The notes beneath the pieces were generated by a model, which was given only the letters and a program-made list of their open reading frames with translations, was not told the DNA's origin and made no database searches. Below are positions 53,281 through 63,327 of a stretch of DNA of 64,000 nucleotides, in pieces. The position numbers and the translations under genes were made by a program. Every line of letters starts with the position of its first letter. The first letter of the stretch is position 1. The DNA is from Bacillus ectoiniformans (GTDB lineage Bacteria > Bacillota > Bacilli > Bacillales > Domibacillaceae): positions 62,001 to 126,000 of the forward strand of contig NZ_JAFBES010000005.1 of NCBI RefSeq assembly GCF_016908875.1. The letters are read 5' to 3'.

Positions 53281-54942
53281 ATGAACTGGACTGCAGTTGC
53301 GATTGTCGGACAGCTAGTGTTTGGGGTTATTATCAGCTTTTACTTTTTCACGCTATTGAAAAAGCAGCACTCACAAAAAATCACCATTGACCGTGAATCT
53401 AAAAAAGAAATGGAAGCGATGAGGAAGATGAGAGCCATCTCATTAACCCAGCCGCTTTCTGAAAAAATAAGACCCACTTCTTTTAAAGAAGTAGTCGGCC
53501 AAGAAGAAGGGATTAAAGCACTGAAGGCTGCCCTTTGCGGACCGCATCCTCAGCATGTGATCGTGTATGGACCTCCAGGTGTAGGGAAAACGGCCGCAGC
53601 CAGGCTTGTGTTAGAAGAAGCAAAGAAAAATAAGCATTCTCCTTTTACTGACAGCTCTGAATTTATCGAATTAGATGCGACCACTGCCCGGTTTGATGAG
53701 CGGGGCATTGCTGATCCGTTAATTGGTTCGGTACACGACCCCATCTATCAGGGTGCGGGTGCGCTAGGCCAAGCAGGAATTCCGCAGCCGAAAAAAGGGG
53801 CTGTAAGCAACGCGCATGGAGGCATCTTATTTTTAGATGAAATTGGCGAGCTGCACCATATTCAAATGAATAAGCTGTTAAAAGTGCTCGAGGACAGGAA
53901 AGTATGGCTAGAAAGTATTTATTATAGTGAAGAAAATGAAACGATTCCTAAGCATATTCATGATATTTTCCAAAATGGCATGCCTGCTGATTTTCGGCTG
54001 ATCGGGGCGACGACAAGAAGACCGGAAGAAATCCCTGCGGCTATTCGCTCACGCTGCCAGGAAGTATTCTTCAAAGAATTAGATGAGAGTGATCTAATCG
54101 AAATCGGCCAAACGGCTGCAGAAAAAGCTCAAATGACGATTAGTGAGAAAGGGTTGAACCTGCTTGCGACTTATACCCGAAATGGCCGGGAAGCGGTTAA
54201 TTTAGTGCAGACAGCCTCTGGTCTTGCGGTGATTGAAGGAAGAACAGACATCACGGACGAAGATGTGGAATGGGTGATTCATTCAAGCCAGCTGACTCCG
54301 AAGTGGACGAAATCAATTTCGGATCTTCCTGCAATTGGGATGATTAATGGCCTGGCCGTCACTGGACCGAACAGCGGAACATTGCTTGAAATCGAGGTGA
54401 CTGTCATCTCCTCATTAGGAAAAGGGAAAGTGGAAGTGACGGGGATCGTGGAAGATGAAACATTTAACCAGGCATCTAAATCGATTAGACGCAAAAGCAT
54501 GGCGAAAGGCTCTGCAGAAAATGCAGTGACTGTGCTTCGTTCGTTAGGTGTGCCAGTAGAACAGTTTGATATCTTTATCAATTTTCCGGGCGGTGTGCCT
54601 GTAGATGGGCCGTCGGCTGGTGCTGCGATGGCAGCGGGAATCTATTCGGCTATTTACAAGCACCCTGTGGATCACACGGTCGCCATGACGGGAGAGATTA
54701 GCTTGAAAGGCAGCATTAAACCGGTAGGCGGCGTCTTGCAGAAGGTGCTGGCAGCGAAGCAGGCTGGTGCGAAAAAAGTGCTGATACCAAAAGAGAATGA
54801 CCAAATGCTTCTGAAAAAGGTGAAGGATATTGAAATAGTTCCGATTTCTCATCTGCATGAAGCCTTTAATCATTTGTTTGAAAAAAAGAAAGATTGGTCA
54901 AGCCCTGAATTGTTTGCTGATCATATTAAAAAATCAATATGA
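53281..54942 (+). CDS. lonB: Lon-like ATP-dependent protease LonB
   Basis: This 553-residue forespore/membrane-associated Lon protease has one N-terminal membrane helix (VAIVGQLVFGVIISFYFFTLL). The AAA+ module has Walker [13 protein letters not shown] and Walker B GGILFLDEIGELH. The C-terminal Lon protease domain has catalytic Ser in VPVDGPSAGAAMAAGIYSAI and Lys further on. In B. subtilis lonB is expressed during sporulation under sigma-F. The ATG at 53281 follows GGGAGGATG; an earlier ATG at 53266 lies within the ribosome-site region. Confidence 0.95.
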   Translation: MNWTAVAIVGQLVFGVIISFYFFTLLKKQHSQKITIDRESKKEMEAMRKMRAISLTQPLSEKIRPTSFKEVVGQEEGIKALKAALCGPHPQHVIVYGPPGVGKTAAARLVLEEAKKNKHSPFTDSSEFIELDATTARFDERGIADPLIGSVHDPIYQGAGALGQAGIPQPKKGAVSNAHGGILFLDEIGELHHIQMNKLLKVLEDRKVWLESIYYSEENETIPKHIHDIFQNGMPADFRLIGATTRRPEEIPAAIRSRCQEVFFKELDESDLIEIGQTAAEKAQMTISEKGLNLLATYTRNGREAVNLVQTASGLAVIEGRTDITDEDVEWVIHSSQLTPKWTKSISDLPAIGMINGLAVTGPNSGTLLEIEVTVISSLGKGKVEVTGIVEDETFNQASKSIRRKSMAKGSAENAVTVLRSLGVPVEQFDIFINFPGGVPVDGPSAGAAMAAGIYSAIYKHPVDHTVAMTGEISLKGSIKPVGGVLQKVLAAKQAGAKKVLIPKENDQMLLKKVKDIEIVPISHLHEAFNHLFEKKKDWSSPELFADHIKKSI

Positions 54943-54949
54943 AGAAATG

Positions 54950-54980
54950 TCCCGTTTCACATCATGTGAGCGGGATTGTT
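54950..54980 (+). terminator. Probable terminator of lonB
   Basis: The stem TCCCGTTTCACA/TGTGAGCGGGA is followed by TTGTTAGTTTG. Confidence 0.65.
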
Positions 54981-55154
54981 AGTTTGTTTTAGGTGTTTTT
55001 GAGGAAGATTAAAATAGAGGACGTGACTATTCACACAATAATAGACACTCTTGACTAAATAAGATAGAATTGTACAATGCATCCTTATGTTTCGAAATTG
55101 AGAGATAACAGGCGTTTCAAACGTCTGAGGTTTTAGTAGATGGAGGTTATGTTA

Positions 55155-57485
55155 ATGAGCAGTCAATCTAATTACACGATCCCCCTCCTGCCGTTAAGAG
55201 GCTTATTAGTGTACCCAACGATGGTATTGCATCTTGACGTTGGCCGCGATCGTTCCATTCAAGCGCTCGAGCAAGCGATGATGGACAATCATTTAATCTT
55301 TTTATCCACTCAAAAAGATACAAATGTTGACGAACCATACGAGGAAGATCTATTTCAAACAGGCACACTAACAAAAGTTAAACAAATGCTTAAGCTGCCA
55401 AATGGCACAATCAGGGTCTTGGTTGAAGGACTTGAGCGTGCGACGATTGAACAGTTTGAAGATAAAGATGACTATTTTTTAGCTACTGTTACTACGCATC
55501 CGGATTCTTCGGATAAAGATGCAGAAAAAGAAGCGCTTATGCGGACGCTGCTTCAATATTTTGAGCAGTATATCAAGCTCTCTAAAAAGGTCTCGGCAGA
55601 AACGTATTCGACCGTGGCTGATATTGAAGAACCAGGAAGGCTCGCTGATATTATCGCTTCTCACTTGCCAATCAAGCTGAAAGAGAAGCAGGAAATATTA
55701 GAAACCTTTGATATTAAAGAACGGTTAAACCGAATTATCAAAGTGTTAAATAATGAGAAGCAAGTTCTGAACTTGGAGAAGAAAATTGGCCAGCGTGTAA
55801 AAACATCCATGGAACGCACGCAGAAAGAATATTTCCTGCGTGAGCAAATGAAGGCTATCCAGCAGGAGCTTGGCGACAAGGAAGGAAAAACAGGTGAGGT
55901 AGAAGAATTGATCACCCGCATCGGTGAAGCCGGCATGCCGGAGCACGTGGAAAAAACAGCCCTGAAGGAAGTCAGCCGCTATGAAAAAATTCCATCGAGC
56001 GCGGCAGAAAGTGCGGTCATCCGCAACTACCTAGAATGGCTCATTACTATTCCTTGGACGAAATCGACGAAAGATGATTTAAATGTCACCAAAGCTGAGA
56101 AAGTGTTGAATCGAGATCATTACGGGCTTGAAAAGGTGAAGGAGCGGGTGCTTGAATATTTAGCAGTTCAGCAGCTGACTCAATCACTAAAAGGGCCTAT
56201 TTTGTGTCTGGCAGGACCTCCCGGCGTCGGTAAAACGAGTCTGGCTCGTTCCATTGCCGAATCCATGAACCGCAACTTCGTCCGAATTTCACTTGGAGGC
56301 GTGCGTGATGAATCAGAAATACGCGGACACCGCCGTACCTATGTCGGCGCGATGCCGGGCCGGATTATTCAAGGGATGAAAAAGGCTGAAACGGTGAACC
56401 CGGTCTTTCTTCTTGATGAAATAGACAAAATGTCTAATGATTTCAGAGGAGATCCGTCTTCTGCAATGCTAGAAGTGTTGGACCCTGAGCAAAACCATAA
56501 TTTCAGCGATCATTATATTGAAGAACCTTATGACTTATCGAAAGTCATGTTTATTGCAACAGCCAATGACTTGGCGACGATTCCGGGACCGCTGCGTGAC
56601 CGAATGGAGATCATTACGATCGCCGGTTATACAGAGCTTGAGAAAATCCATATCGCCAAAGATCATTTGCTGACGAAACAGATCAAGGAGCATGGATTAT
56701 CTAAAAGCCAGATGCAGCTGAAAGATGAAGCGATTCAGGATATTGTTCGTTACTATACGCGTGAAGCAGGAGTCCGAAGCTTAGAGCGCCAGCTGGCAGC
56801 TATATGCCGAAAGACAGCTAAACTCATTGTCTCTAATGAAAAGAAGCGTGTGATCATTTCAAGCAAAAACCTGGAAGACTTCTTAGGCAAGAAGAAATTC
56901 CGCTATGGACAAGCAGAAACAGTGGATCAAATCGGTGTAGCAAATGGGTTAGCCTACACAGCAGTGGGTGGAGATACGCTTCAGATTGAAGTCTCTCTGT
57001 CACCGGGTAAGGGCAAGCTTATTTTAACCGGAAAGCTTGGGGACGTAATGAAAGAATCTGCGCAGGCAGCTTTCAGCTACGTCCGTTCAAAAGCGGCAGA
57101 ACTTAAGATTGAAAATGACTTCCATGAAAAATATGATATCCATATTCATGTGCCAGAGGGAGCTGTGCCGAAAGATGGTCCATCTGCGGGCATCACGATG
57201 GCGACAGCACTTGTCTCTGCTTTAACTGGCCGCCCGATCAAACGAGAAGTCGGCATGACAGGGGAGATTACCCTTCGCGGACGTGTGCTTCCAATCGGCG
57301 GAGTGAAAGAGAAATCACTTGGCGCTCACCGGGCAGGATTAAAAACGATTATCCTTCCAGCAGATAATGAAAAAGATATTGATGATATTCCCGAAAGTGT
57401 AAGAAACAGTTTGGCCTTTGTCCTTGCCACAACGATGGATGAAGTACTTGAAATAGCATTGGCAGGTGAAATCAGTGAAAGTTAA
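55155..57485 (+). CDS. lonA: ATP-dependent protease La (LonA)
   Basis: This 776-residue soluble Lon protease degrades misfolded and regulatory proteins. The N-terminal LON substrate-binding domain is [23 protein letters not shown]. Walker A is [14 protein letters not shown], Walker [13 protein letters not shown], and the protease domain has [22 protein letters not shown] (catalytic Ser) and [13 protein letters not shown] (catalytic Lys). Of three in-frame ATGs (55140, 55149, 55155), the last is 8 nt from GGAGG and gives the family N-terminus. I found no clear CIRCE or CtsR site upstream. It overlaps engB. Confidence 0.97.
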   Translation: MSSQSNYTIPLLPLRGLLVYPTMVLHLDVGRDRSIQALEQAMMDNHLIFLSTQKDTNVDEPYEEDLFQTGTLTKVKQMLKLPNGTIRVLVEGLERATIEQFEDKDDYFLATVTTHPDSSDKDAEKEALMRTLLQYFEQYIKLSKKVSAETYSTVADIEEPGRLADIIASHLPIKLKEKQEILETFDIKERLNRIIKVLNNEKQVLNLEKKIGQRVKTSMERTQKEYFLREQMKAIQQELGDKEGKTGEVEELITRIGEAGMPEHVEKTALKEVSRYEKIPSSAAESAVIRNYLEWLITIPWTKSTKDDLNVTKAEKVLNRDHYGLEKVKERVLEYLAVQQLTQSLKGPILCLAGPPGVGKTSLARSIAESMNRNFVRISLGGVRDESEIRGHRRTYVGAMPGRIIQGMKKAETVNPVFLLDEIDKMSNDFRGDPSSAMLEVLDPEQNHNFSDHYIEEPYDLSKVMFIATANDLATIPGPLRDRMEIITIAGYTELEKIHIAKDHLLTKQIKEHGLSKSQMQLKDEAIQDIVRYYTREAGVRSLERQLAAICRKTAKLIVSNEKKRVIISSKNLEDFLGKKKFRYGQAETVDQIGVANGLAYTAVGGDTLQIEVSLSPGKGKLILTGKLGDVMKESAQAAFSYVRSKAAELKIENDFHEKYDIHIHVPEGAVPKDGPSAGITMATALVSALTGRPIKREVGMTGEITLRGRVLPIGGVKEKSLGAHRAGLKTIILPADNEKDIDDIPESVRNSLAFVLATTMDEVLEIALAGEISES

Positions 57486-58065
57486 CCAAGTTGAATTAGT
57501 GAACAGTGCCGTTAGACCAGAGCAATATCCAGAAGGCTTTTTGCCTGAATTCGCTCTAGCTGGCCGTTCAAATGTAGGGAAATCATCTTTTATTAATAAG
57601 ATGATTAATCGAAAAAGCATGGCCCGCATCTCTTCGAAACCAGGTAAGACCCAAACATTGAACTTCTACAAGATTGAAGAAGCCCTCTATTTTGTTGACG
57701 TTCCTGGGTATGGGTTCGCTAAAGTATCTAAGAGCGAACGAGAAGCATGGGGCAAGATGATTGAAACGTATTTGACGTCTAGAGAGCAATTGAAGGCCTG
57801 TGTGATGATTGTGGATTTAAGACATCCACCATCTAAAGACGATGTCATGATGTATGACTTCTTAAAGCATTACGACATACCGGCTGTTGTGATCGCGACG
57901 AAAGCGGACAAGATTCCGAAGGGTAAATGGCAAAAGCATCTGAAAGTGATTAAACAGGATTTAAACTTTGTTCCATCCGATGAAATGGTCATCTTTTCTT
58001 CCGAGACAGGGCAAGGGAAAGATGAAACATGGGGAATCATACAAAAGAAAATGCGAGAAAAATAA
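57475..58065 (+). CDS. engB: Ribosome biogenesis GTPase EngB/YsxC (GTG start)
   Basis: This 196-residue essential GTPase acts in late 50S assembly. The G motifs are [15 protein letters not shown] (G1), [11 protein letters not shown] (G2), [11 protein letters not shown] (G3) and [12 protein letters not shown] (G4), with [10 protein letters not shown] (G5). GTG at 57475 matches the family N-terminus and lies 7 nt after AGGTG; GTG at 57466 is also in frame. It overlaps lonA by 11 nt, as in the B. subtilis lonA-ysxC operon. Confidence 0.95.
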   Translation: MKVNQVELVNSAVRPEQYPEGFLPEFALAGRSNVGKSSFINKMINRKSMARISSKPGKTQTLNFYKIEEALYFVDVPGYGFAKVSKSEREAWGKMIETYLTSREQLKACVMIVDLRHPPSKDDVMMYDFLKHYDIPAVVIATKADKIPKGKWQKHLKVIKQDLNFVPSDEMVIFSSETGQGKDETWGIIQKKMREK

Positions 58066-58072
58066 TAGCGCA

Positions 58073-58113
58073 AAAAAACGCATGGACGGCTTACAAGTCC
58101 ATGCGTTTTTTTA
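58073..58113. terminator. Bidirectional terminator after engB
   Basis: The perfect stem AAAACGCATGGAC/GTCCATGCGTTTT has T-runs on both strands. It separates engB from the convergent membrane gene; its right flank touches the stop of that gene. Confidence 0.93.
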
Positions 58114-58590
58114 TGCGTGTTTGCGCTTTACCCATTTGAGGTATAAAAACCTCAAAATCCTTTTTCGGTACCGAGTCGATATGAAATAAATAATGAAGTA
58201 AATTGTTGTAATGAAAATAAGCATATTTAATAGCATGCCTGTAAAAAAGGTTTTGCCGAGAGTTAACCCCATTTCTATATTGCGGTCAATATGGTGTTCT
58301 ATAGCTTCACCGATATCTTGCGGAAAAATAAATTCTCCGGTTCGCATATTAAGATAGAACAAGAAAGGAAACGTCATCATGAATGAAGCGCCGCCGATAA
58401 ATCCGGCAACAGCATTTCCTCGAGCGATTTTCGCAAGTACGACTGAAGCGGCAAGACCTATGCCGAACGAAGGGACAAAGTTAACAGAAGCCCCAAGCGC
58501 GAAGCCGAGAGCTATGCTGTGGGCGCTATCGCGAATTCTGAACAGCTTCAGAAGAAAGTATCTTGTTTTACGATATAGTTTATTAAGCAT
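58111..58590 (-). CDS. DUF2062 membrane protein
   Basis: This protein of about 159 residues has a basic N-terminus (MLNKLYRKTRYFLLKLFRIRDSAHSIALGFALG). Two to three membrane helices follow, with the DUF2062 pattern ASVNFVPSFGIGLAASVVLAKIARGNAVAGFIGG. Its function is unknown. The ATG at 58590 is chosen because GGTGG lies shortly upstream; a GTG at 58605 is also in frame. With the next minus-strand gene it forms a pair inserted between engB and hemA, which are adjacent in B. subtilis. Confidence 0.82.
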   Translation of the reverse strand: MLNKLYRKTRYFLLKLFRIRDSAHSIALGFALGASVNFVPSFGIGLAASVVLAKIARGNAVAGFIGGASFMMTFPFLFYLNMRTGEFIFPQDIGEAIEHHIDRNIEMGLTLGKTFFTGMLLNMLIFITTIYFIIYFISTRYRKRILRFLYLKWVKRKHA

Positions 58591-58634
58591 AATGTTCCAC
58601 CACACTCAGCTGTGTATATTCTTAGTTTATAAAG

Positions 58635-59120
58635 CTATTTCTTTTTTATAAATAATAAGTAGCCGCCGATGACAATTAACACAACCGGCCAGAATTGCCA
58701 AATGGAAAAGGCTTGGTTTTCAAGAAGGCCCAGCCATTGGATGACCGTATCATAAAACAGCGTGATCACGGCGAGAATGAGAAAAAGCAATCCTTGAAAC
58801 AGACCTGATCTCGTCTTTTGGTACTGCATCAAAAAGCCTAAAGAAATAATTAAGATCAAGACCCCGGTATCATTAGACCAAAAACCAAAGTGATTGACAA
58901 CGTGGAAATGAATGCCAAATCCGGCGAGAATCACGCCTGGAAGAATTCCGCTGACATCCTTTCCGCTATAGGCTTCAGCTAAAAAGGCCATTCCAATCAC
59001 GATCAATAAGGTCGGCCAGCTTAAGAAAGGCTGTACCCAAAGGATCTTTGCTTGCTGCATGAAAAAATACAAGCCGAATCCAATTAAAATCACTCCTGGA
59101 AAAATACGCTGCTGCTTCAT
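58635..59120 (-). CDS. LiaI/LiaF-like multi-helix membrane protein (DUF5668 type)
   Basis: This 161-residue hydrophobic protein has about six short helices arranged as repeats of a motif ILIGFGLYFFMQQ...WPTLLIVIGMAFL / ILAGFGIHF...VLILIISLGFLM / FWPVVLIVIGGYLLF. This resembles the membrane region of LiaF and DUF5668 proteins. No LiaF C-terminal domain is present. A role in envelope sensing is possible but not shown. It is probably co-transcribed with the DUF2062 gene 45 nt downstream on the minus strand. Confidence 0.75.
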   Translation of the reverse strand: MKQQRIFPGVILIGFGLYFFMQQAKILWVQPFLSWPTLLIVIGMAFLAEAYSGKDVSGILPGVILAGFGIHFHVVNHFGFWSNDTGVLILIISLGFLMQYQKTRSGLFQGLLFLILAVITLFYDTVIQWLGLLENQAFSIWQFWPVVLIVIGGYLLFIKKK

Positions 59121-59409
59121 GTAACATTTCCCCGCTTTCTGAATAACAATCTTGAATCTTGACGACAGTTTTGTTACGCTATCTAGTGGGACAAATATAA
59201 TAAAAATCTTGAATAAAAAGCAAGGAAAGTTAATCGAGCGGTTCTTTTTAAAGTTTCATACCGATTTCTGCTTTTCATTGAAAAAGCTGGACATACTAGT
59301 GTTAATCTTCTATCTAATGTTAGCATATGTTCACAATTTATAAATAAGGAATTTTTTAAAACATGTTATAATGGGTCTAATATAATTTTTACGGGGGTGT
59401 CATTTTAAA

Positions 59410-60753
59410 GTGCATATGATCGTGGTGGGTTTAAACTACAAAACGGCCCCGGTGGAGATAAGAGAACGTTTATCTTTTAAAGAATCTGACTTAGAAAGAG
59501 CGATGTCAGAACTTCAAAGTCAAAAGAGCATGCTAGAAAATGTGATTGTGTCCACATGCAACCGTACGGAGATTTATGCGGTCGTCGACCAGCTCCATAC
59601 CGGGCGTTATTATATTAAAGATTTTCTTTCGAAATGGTTCAATATTGATAAGGAAGAATTCACGCCGTTTTTATTTATCTATGAAAAAGAAGCAGCGGTG
59701 GAACATTTATTTAGAGTGGCTTGCGGCTTGAACTCAATGGTGCTTGGAGAAACGCAAATTCTTGGACAAATTCGTTCTAGTTTCCTTCGCGGACAAGAGA
59801 TGCAGACAACGGGAACGGTATTTAACCATTTATTTAAACAAGCAATTACATTGGCGAAAAGAGGACATGCAGAAACGGATATCGGAGCGAATGCCGTATC
59901 GGTCAGCTATGCGGCAGTTGAGCTTGCGAAGAAAGTGTTCGGCAATTTAAACGGAAAACACGTGTTAGTGCTTGGCGCTGGGAAAATGGGCGAGTTAGCG
60001 ATTCAGAACCTTCATGGCAGCGGTGCCACGAAAGTGACAGTCATTAACCGGACATTTGAAAAAGCGGCAGCGCTTGCTGAACGTTTTGACGGAAATGCGA
60101 AAACACTGCAAGAACTGCAATGCGCATTAGCAGAAGCGGATATTTTAATCAGTTCTACAGGTTCTGAAGAGTATGTCATTACAAAAGAAAGAATGGCAGC
60201 TGTGACGAAAATGCGTAAGGGCAAACCATTATTTATGGTCGATATTGCCGTGCCGCGTGACCTTGATCCAGCCATTTCTGAATTAGAAAGCGTCTTTTTA
60301 TATGATATTGATGACTTAGAAGGCATTGTCCAAGCGAATATGGCTGAACGTCAAAAGGCAGCCGAGAAGATTGAATTGATGATTGAAGGCGAAATTGTTG
60401 CTTTCAATGACTGGCTGAATATGCTCGGTGTGGTGCCGGTTATTTCTGCCCTTCGCCAAAAAGCGCTGGCAATCCAAGCGGAAACGATGGAAAGCATCGA
60501 ACGCAAAATGCCGAATTTATCAGATCGTGAGCGAAAAGTGTTAAATAAGCACACGAAGAGCATCATTAACCAAATGCTGAAAGACCCTATTTTACAAGCG
60601 AAGGAATTGGCATCAGAGAAGCATTCCGCTGAAAAACTAGACTTGTTTATGCAGATTTTTAATATTGAAGATGAAGTGAATGAACAGAAGCAAACAAGAA
60701 CTGCTGAACAGTTCGGTGAGCGGATTCAAACCCAGCCTGTATTCCAAGCGTAA
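59410..60753 (+). CDS. hemA: Glutamyl-tRNA reductase (GTG start)
   Basis: This 447-residue NADPH enzyme converts glutamyl-tRNA to glutamate-1-semialdehyde, the first committed step of tetrapyrrole synthesis. Catalytic Cys50 lies in [13 protein letters not shown]. The NADPH domain is [19 protein letters not shown], and the C-terminal dimerisation domain follows. The start is GTG at 59410, giving [11 protein letters not shown] as in B. subtilis HemA, with GGGGGTG 10-11 nt upstream. It opens the hemAXCDB operon. A TATAAT at 59367-59372 is the likely -10. Confidence 0.96.
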   Translation: MHMIVVGLNYKTAPVEIRERLSFKESDLERAMSELQSQKSMLENVIVSTCNRTEIYAVVDQLHTGRYYIKDFLSKWFNIDKEEFTPFLFIYEKEAAVEHLFRVACGLNSMVLGETQILGQIRSSFLRGQEMQTTGTVFNHLFKQAITLAKRGHAETDIGANAVSVSYAAVELAKKVFGNLNGKHVLVLGAGKMGELAIQNLHGSGATKVTVINRTFEKAAALAERFDGNAKTLQELQCALAEADILISSTGSEEYVITKERMAAVTKMRKGKPLFMVDIAVPRDLDPAISELESVFLYDIDDLEGIVQANMAERQKAAEKIELMIEGEIVAFNDWLNMLGVVPVISALRQKALAIQAETMESIERKMPNLSDRERKVLNKHTKSIINQMLKDPILQAKELASEKHSAEKLDLFMQIFNIEDEVNEQKQTRTAEQFGERIQTQPVFQA

Positions 60754-60766
60754 GTGAGGTTACACG

Positions 60767-61600
60767 ATGTTTGAACAAGGCATGACAAGGCTTCATGAAT
60801 TAATGGTCATTATTTATGCGATCAGCATTTTATTTTACTTTATTGATTTTTTAAACCAAAACCGGAAGGCGAATAAAATCGCCTTCTGGATTTTATCAAT
60901 TGTTTGGGTTCTTCAAACAATTTTTTTGTTTCTATACATGATGCGAACAGGCAGGTTTCCAGTCCTCACAATTTTTGAGGGGCTTTATTTTTATGCATGG
61001 GTATTGATCACCCTCTCGCTTGTCATCAATCGCTTGCTGCGCATGGATTTCACTGTGTTCTTCACCAATGTGATCGGCTTTGTCATCATGGTTATTCACA
61101 CATTTGCCCCTGTGCAGATTGAGTCGCAGGCGATGGCAGAAAAGCTAGTTTCAGAGCTTTTGCTTATACATATCACAATGGCGATTGTATCTTACGGTGC
61201 GTTTTCTCTATCATTTATCTTTTCAGCACTGTACTTGCTGCAGCACCGTCTCTTAAAGATGAAGAAGTGGAACCAGCGCCTGTGGCGGCTTGGTGACTTG
61301 CAGAAGCTTGAAAAACTGTCATATATTTTAAATGCAATTGGGGTGCCAATGCTGCTGTTAAGCTTAATTCTCGGCTTGACCTGGAAGTTTATTAAGCTTC
61401 CCGATGTCAGCTGGTTTGACTTAAAGATCATCACATCCCTCGTATTATTAACCATCTACAGCACGTTTTTATATTTGAAAGTGCGGAAAGAAATGTTTGG
61501 AAAGTCACTGGCCTTATTAAACAGCGCGGCTTTTCTGATTATTTTAATAAACTTTTTCCTGGTGAGCCGATTATCATCGTTTCACTTTTGGTATGCATAG
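60767..61600 (+). CDS. hemX: HemX, CcsA-related membrane protein
   Basis: This 277-residue protein has about eight membrane helices and belongs to the cytochrome c assembly (CcsA/ResC-like) superfamily. Its family features are FPVLTIFEGLYFYAWVLI and LIHITMAIVSYGAFSLSFIFSALYLLQHR. In B. subtilis HemX lowers HemA levels post-transcriptionally. It lies 13 nt after hemA and 15 nt before hemC. Confidence 0.92.
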   Translation: MFEQGMTRLHELMVIIYAISILFYFIDFLNQNRKANKIAFWILSIVWVLQTIFLFLYMMRTGRFPVLTIFEGLYFYAWVLITLSLVINRLLRMDFTVFFTNVIGFVIMVIHTFAPVQIESQAMAEKLVSELLLIHITMAIVSYGAFSLSFIFSALYLLQHRLLKMKKWNQRLWRLGDLQKLEKLSYILNAIGVPMLLLSLILGLTWKFIKLPDVSWFDLKIITSLVLLTIYSTFLYLKVRKEMFGKSLALLNSAAFLIILINFFLVSRLSSFHFWYA

Positions 61601-61615
61601 GAGTGGGAGACGAAT

Positions 61616-62548
61616 ATGAGAAAAATTATTGTTGGGTCACGCAGAAGTAAATTAGCTTTAACACAAACAAACTGGGTAATTGACCAGTTGAAAAAGATCA
61701 ACCCTTCCTTTGAATTTGAAGTAAAGGAAATCGTGACAAAAGGCGACCGCATTCTTGATGTAACGCTTTCTAAAGTAGGCGGCAAAGGGTTATTCGTGAA
61801 AGAGATCGAGCAAGCGATGCTTGATAAAGAAATTGATATGGCCGTTCACAGCATGAAGGATATGCCGGCTGTATTGCCTGAGGGCTTGACGATCGGCTGT
61901 ATTCCTGAACGAGAAGATGCCAGAGACGCGTTTATTTCAAAGAATCATGTAAAACTTAAAGATATGCCAGCAGGATCAGTCATCGGCACAAGCAGCCTTC
62001 GCCGCGGATCGCAGCTTTTGGCTGTGCGTCCGGATCTTGAAATTAAATGGATTCGCGGAAATATTGATACGAGACTTTCTAAGCTTGAAACAGAAGAATA
62101 TGATGCGATTATCTTAGCAGCAGCGGGACTATCACGTATGGGATGGACGTCTGATGTGGTCACTGAGTTCTTAGATGCCGAGTTCTGTGTGCCGGCTGTC
62201 GGGCAGGGCGCATTATCCATTGAATGCCGTGAAGATGATGAAGAGCTGCTTGAATTATTGCGCGCTTTCGCTAGCGGAGAAACGACACAAACCGTGACAG
62301 CGGAACGAGCTTTCTTGCACAAAATGGAAGGCGGCTGCCAAGTGCCAATTGCGGGCTATGCTGTTCTTTCAGGTGAAGATACAGTACTGACTGCACTTGT
62401 TGCGTCTCCGGATGGAAAGACGGTCTATAAAGAAACGGTAATGGGGCAAGATCCTCAAGCGGTTGGCGAGGAAGCAGCGAGACTCTTGAGCGAGCGCGGT
62501 GCGAAACAGTTAATTGATGAGGTGAAGGCTGAGTTGGATGGCCAATGA
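61616..62548 (+). CDS. hemC: Porphobilinogen deaminase
   Basis: This 310-residue enzyme links four porphobilinogens into hydroxymethylbilane. The dipyrromethane cofactor attaches to Cys241 in [13 protein letters not shown]. Other signatures are [47 protein letters not shown] and [13 protein letters not shown]. Its stop overlaps the hemD start by 4 nt. It is preceded by AGGAGTGGGAG. Confidence 0.97.
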   Translation: MRKIIVGSRRSKLALTQTNWVIDQLKKINPSFEFEVKEIVTKGDRILDVTLSKVGGKGLFVKEIEQAMLDKEIDMAVHSMKDMPAVLPEGLTIGCIPEREDARDAFISKNHVKLKDMPAGSVIGTSSLRRGSQLLAVRPDLEIKWIRGNIDTRLSKLETEEYDAIILAAAGLSRMGWTSDVVTEFLDAEFCVPAVGQGALSIECREDDEELLELLRAFASGETTQTVTAERAFLHKMEGGCQVPIAGYAVLSGEDTVLTALVASPDGKTVYKETVMGQDPQAVGEEAARLLSERGAKQLIDEVKAELDGQ

Positions 62549-63321
62549 GTGGTCAGCCGCTTTTGGGCAAACAGATTTTAATCACTCGTCCAATAGGACA
62601 ATCAGCTGTATTTGCTGATATGATAGAAGAAGCAGGGGGAGTGGCGCACGTCGTTCCCCTGATTGCTTTTCGCCCATTTCAAGACGAACATGAGCATCAA
62701 TATTTACAGCTGCTCCATACATATGATTGGATGATCTTAACGAGTAAAAACGGAGTGGACTATTTCTTCAGCCGCTTAAAAAAGGCGGGTATTGATTTAA
62801 ACAGTTTAACGAATCGTTTTGCCGTCATTGGGACTAAAACGGAAGAGGCTCTTCGTCAGTACGGTTATTCGGCTGAATTTATGCCGGGCAAATTTTCAGC
62901 AGATGACTTTGCTAAGTCGATTGATTCCGGTGCATTTTCCGGGAAAAAAGTGTTGATCCCAAAAGGAAATTTGGCCAGGGAAACGATTGCTGCTGCATGC
63001 AGAAAACATGGTATAGAAGCGGATGAATGGATTGTGTATGAGACCTATTTTCCTAAGGAAGAAAAGCAGCGACTGCTTTCTCTGCTGACGGAAGAGAAGA
63101 TCGATGTCATTACATTCACCAGTCCGTCGGCTGTACGGCATTTTGTTCAAGCCTGCGAAGAAGGAAGTTATTCCTTGCCGGATGACAGGCTTATTGCATG
63201 CATTGGGCCTGTTACTGAAAAGGCAGCGATTCAAGCAGGAATGAATGTGCGAATGAGTCCTGAAGAATACACCGTTCATGCATTAACAAAACAAATCATC
63301 AATTATTTCAGAGAGGAATGA
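62545..63321 (+). CDS. hemD: Uroporphyrinogen-III synthase
   Basis: This 258-residue two-domain enzyme closes and inverts ring D of hydroxymethylbilane. The family is poorly conserved, but [55 protein letters not shown] and [13 protein letters not shown] are recognisable. The position between hemC and hemB settles the assignment. It overlaps hemC by 4 nt (ATGA) and ends 6 nt before hemB. Confidence 0.93.
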   Translation: MSGQPLLGKQILITRPIGQSAVFADMIEEAGGVAHVVPLIAFRPFQDEHEHQYLQLLHTYDWMILTSKNGVDYFFSRLKKAGIDLNSLTNRFAVIGTKTEEALRQYGYSAEFMPGKFSADDFAKSIDSGAFSGKKVLIPKGNLARETIAAACRKHGIEADEWIVYETYFPKEEKQRLLSLLTEEKIDVITFTSPSAVRHFVQACEEGSYSLPDDRLIACIGPVTEKAAIQAGMNVRMSPEEYTVHALTKQIINYFREE

Positions 63322-63327
63322 TTTTAT

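Noticed and set aside
59152-59343. 63-codon plus-strand frame upstream of hemA
   Set aside because: It has no ribosome site, lies in the AT-rich divergent promoter region, and its composition is not protein-like; it is probably chance.
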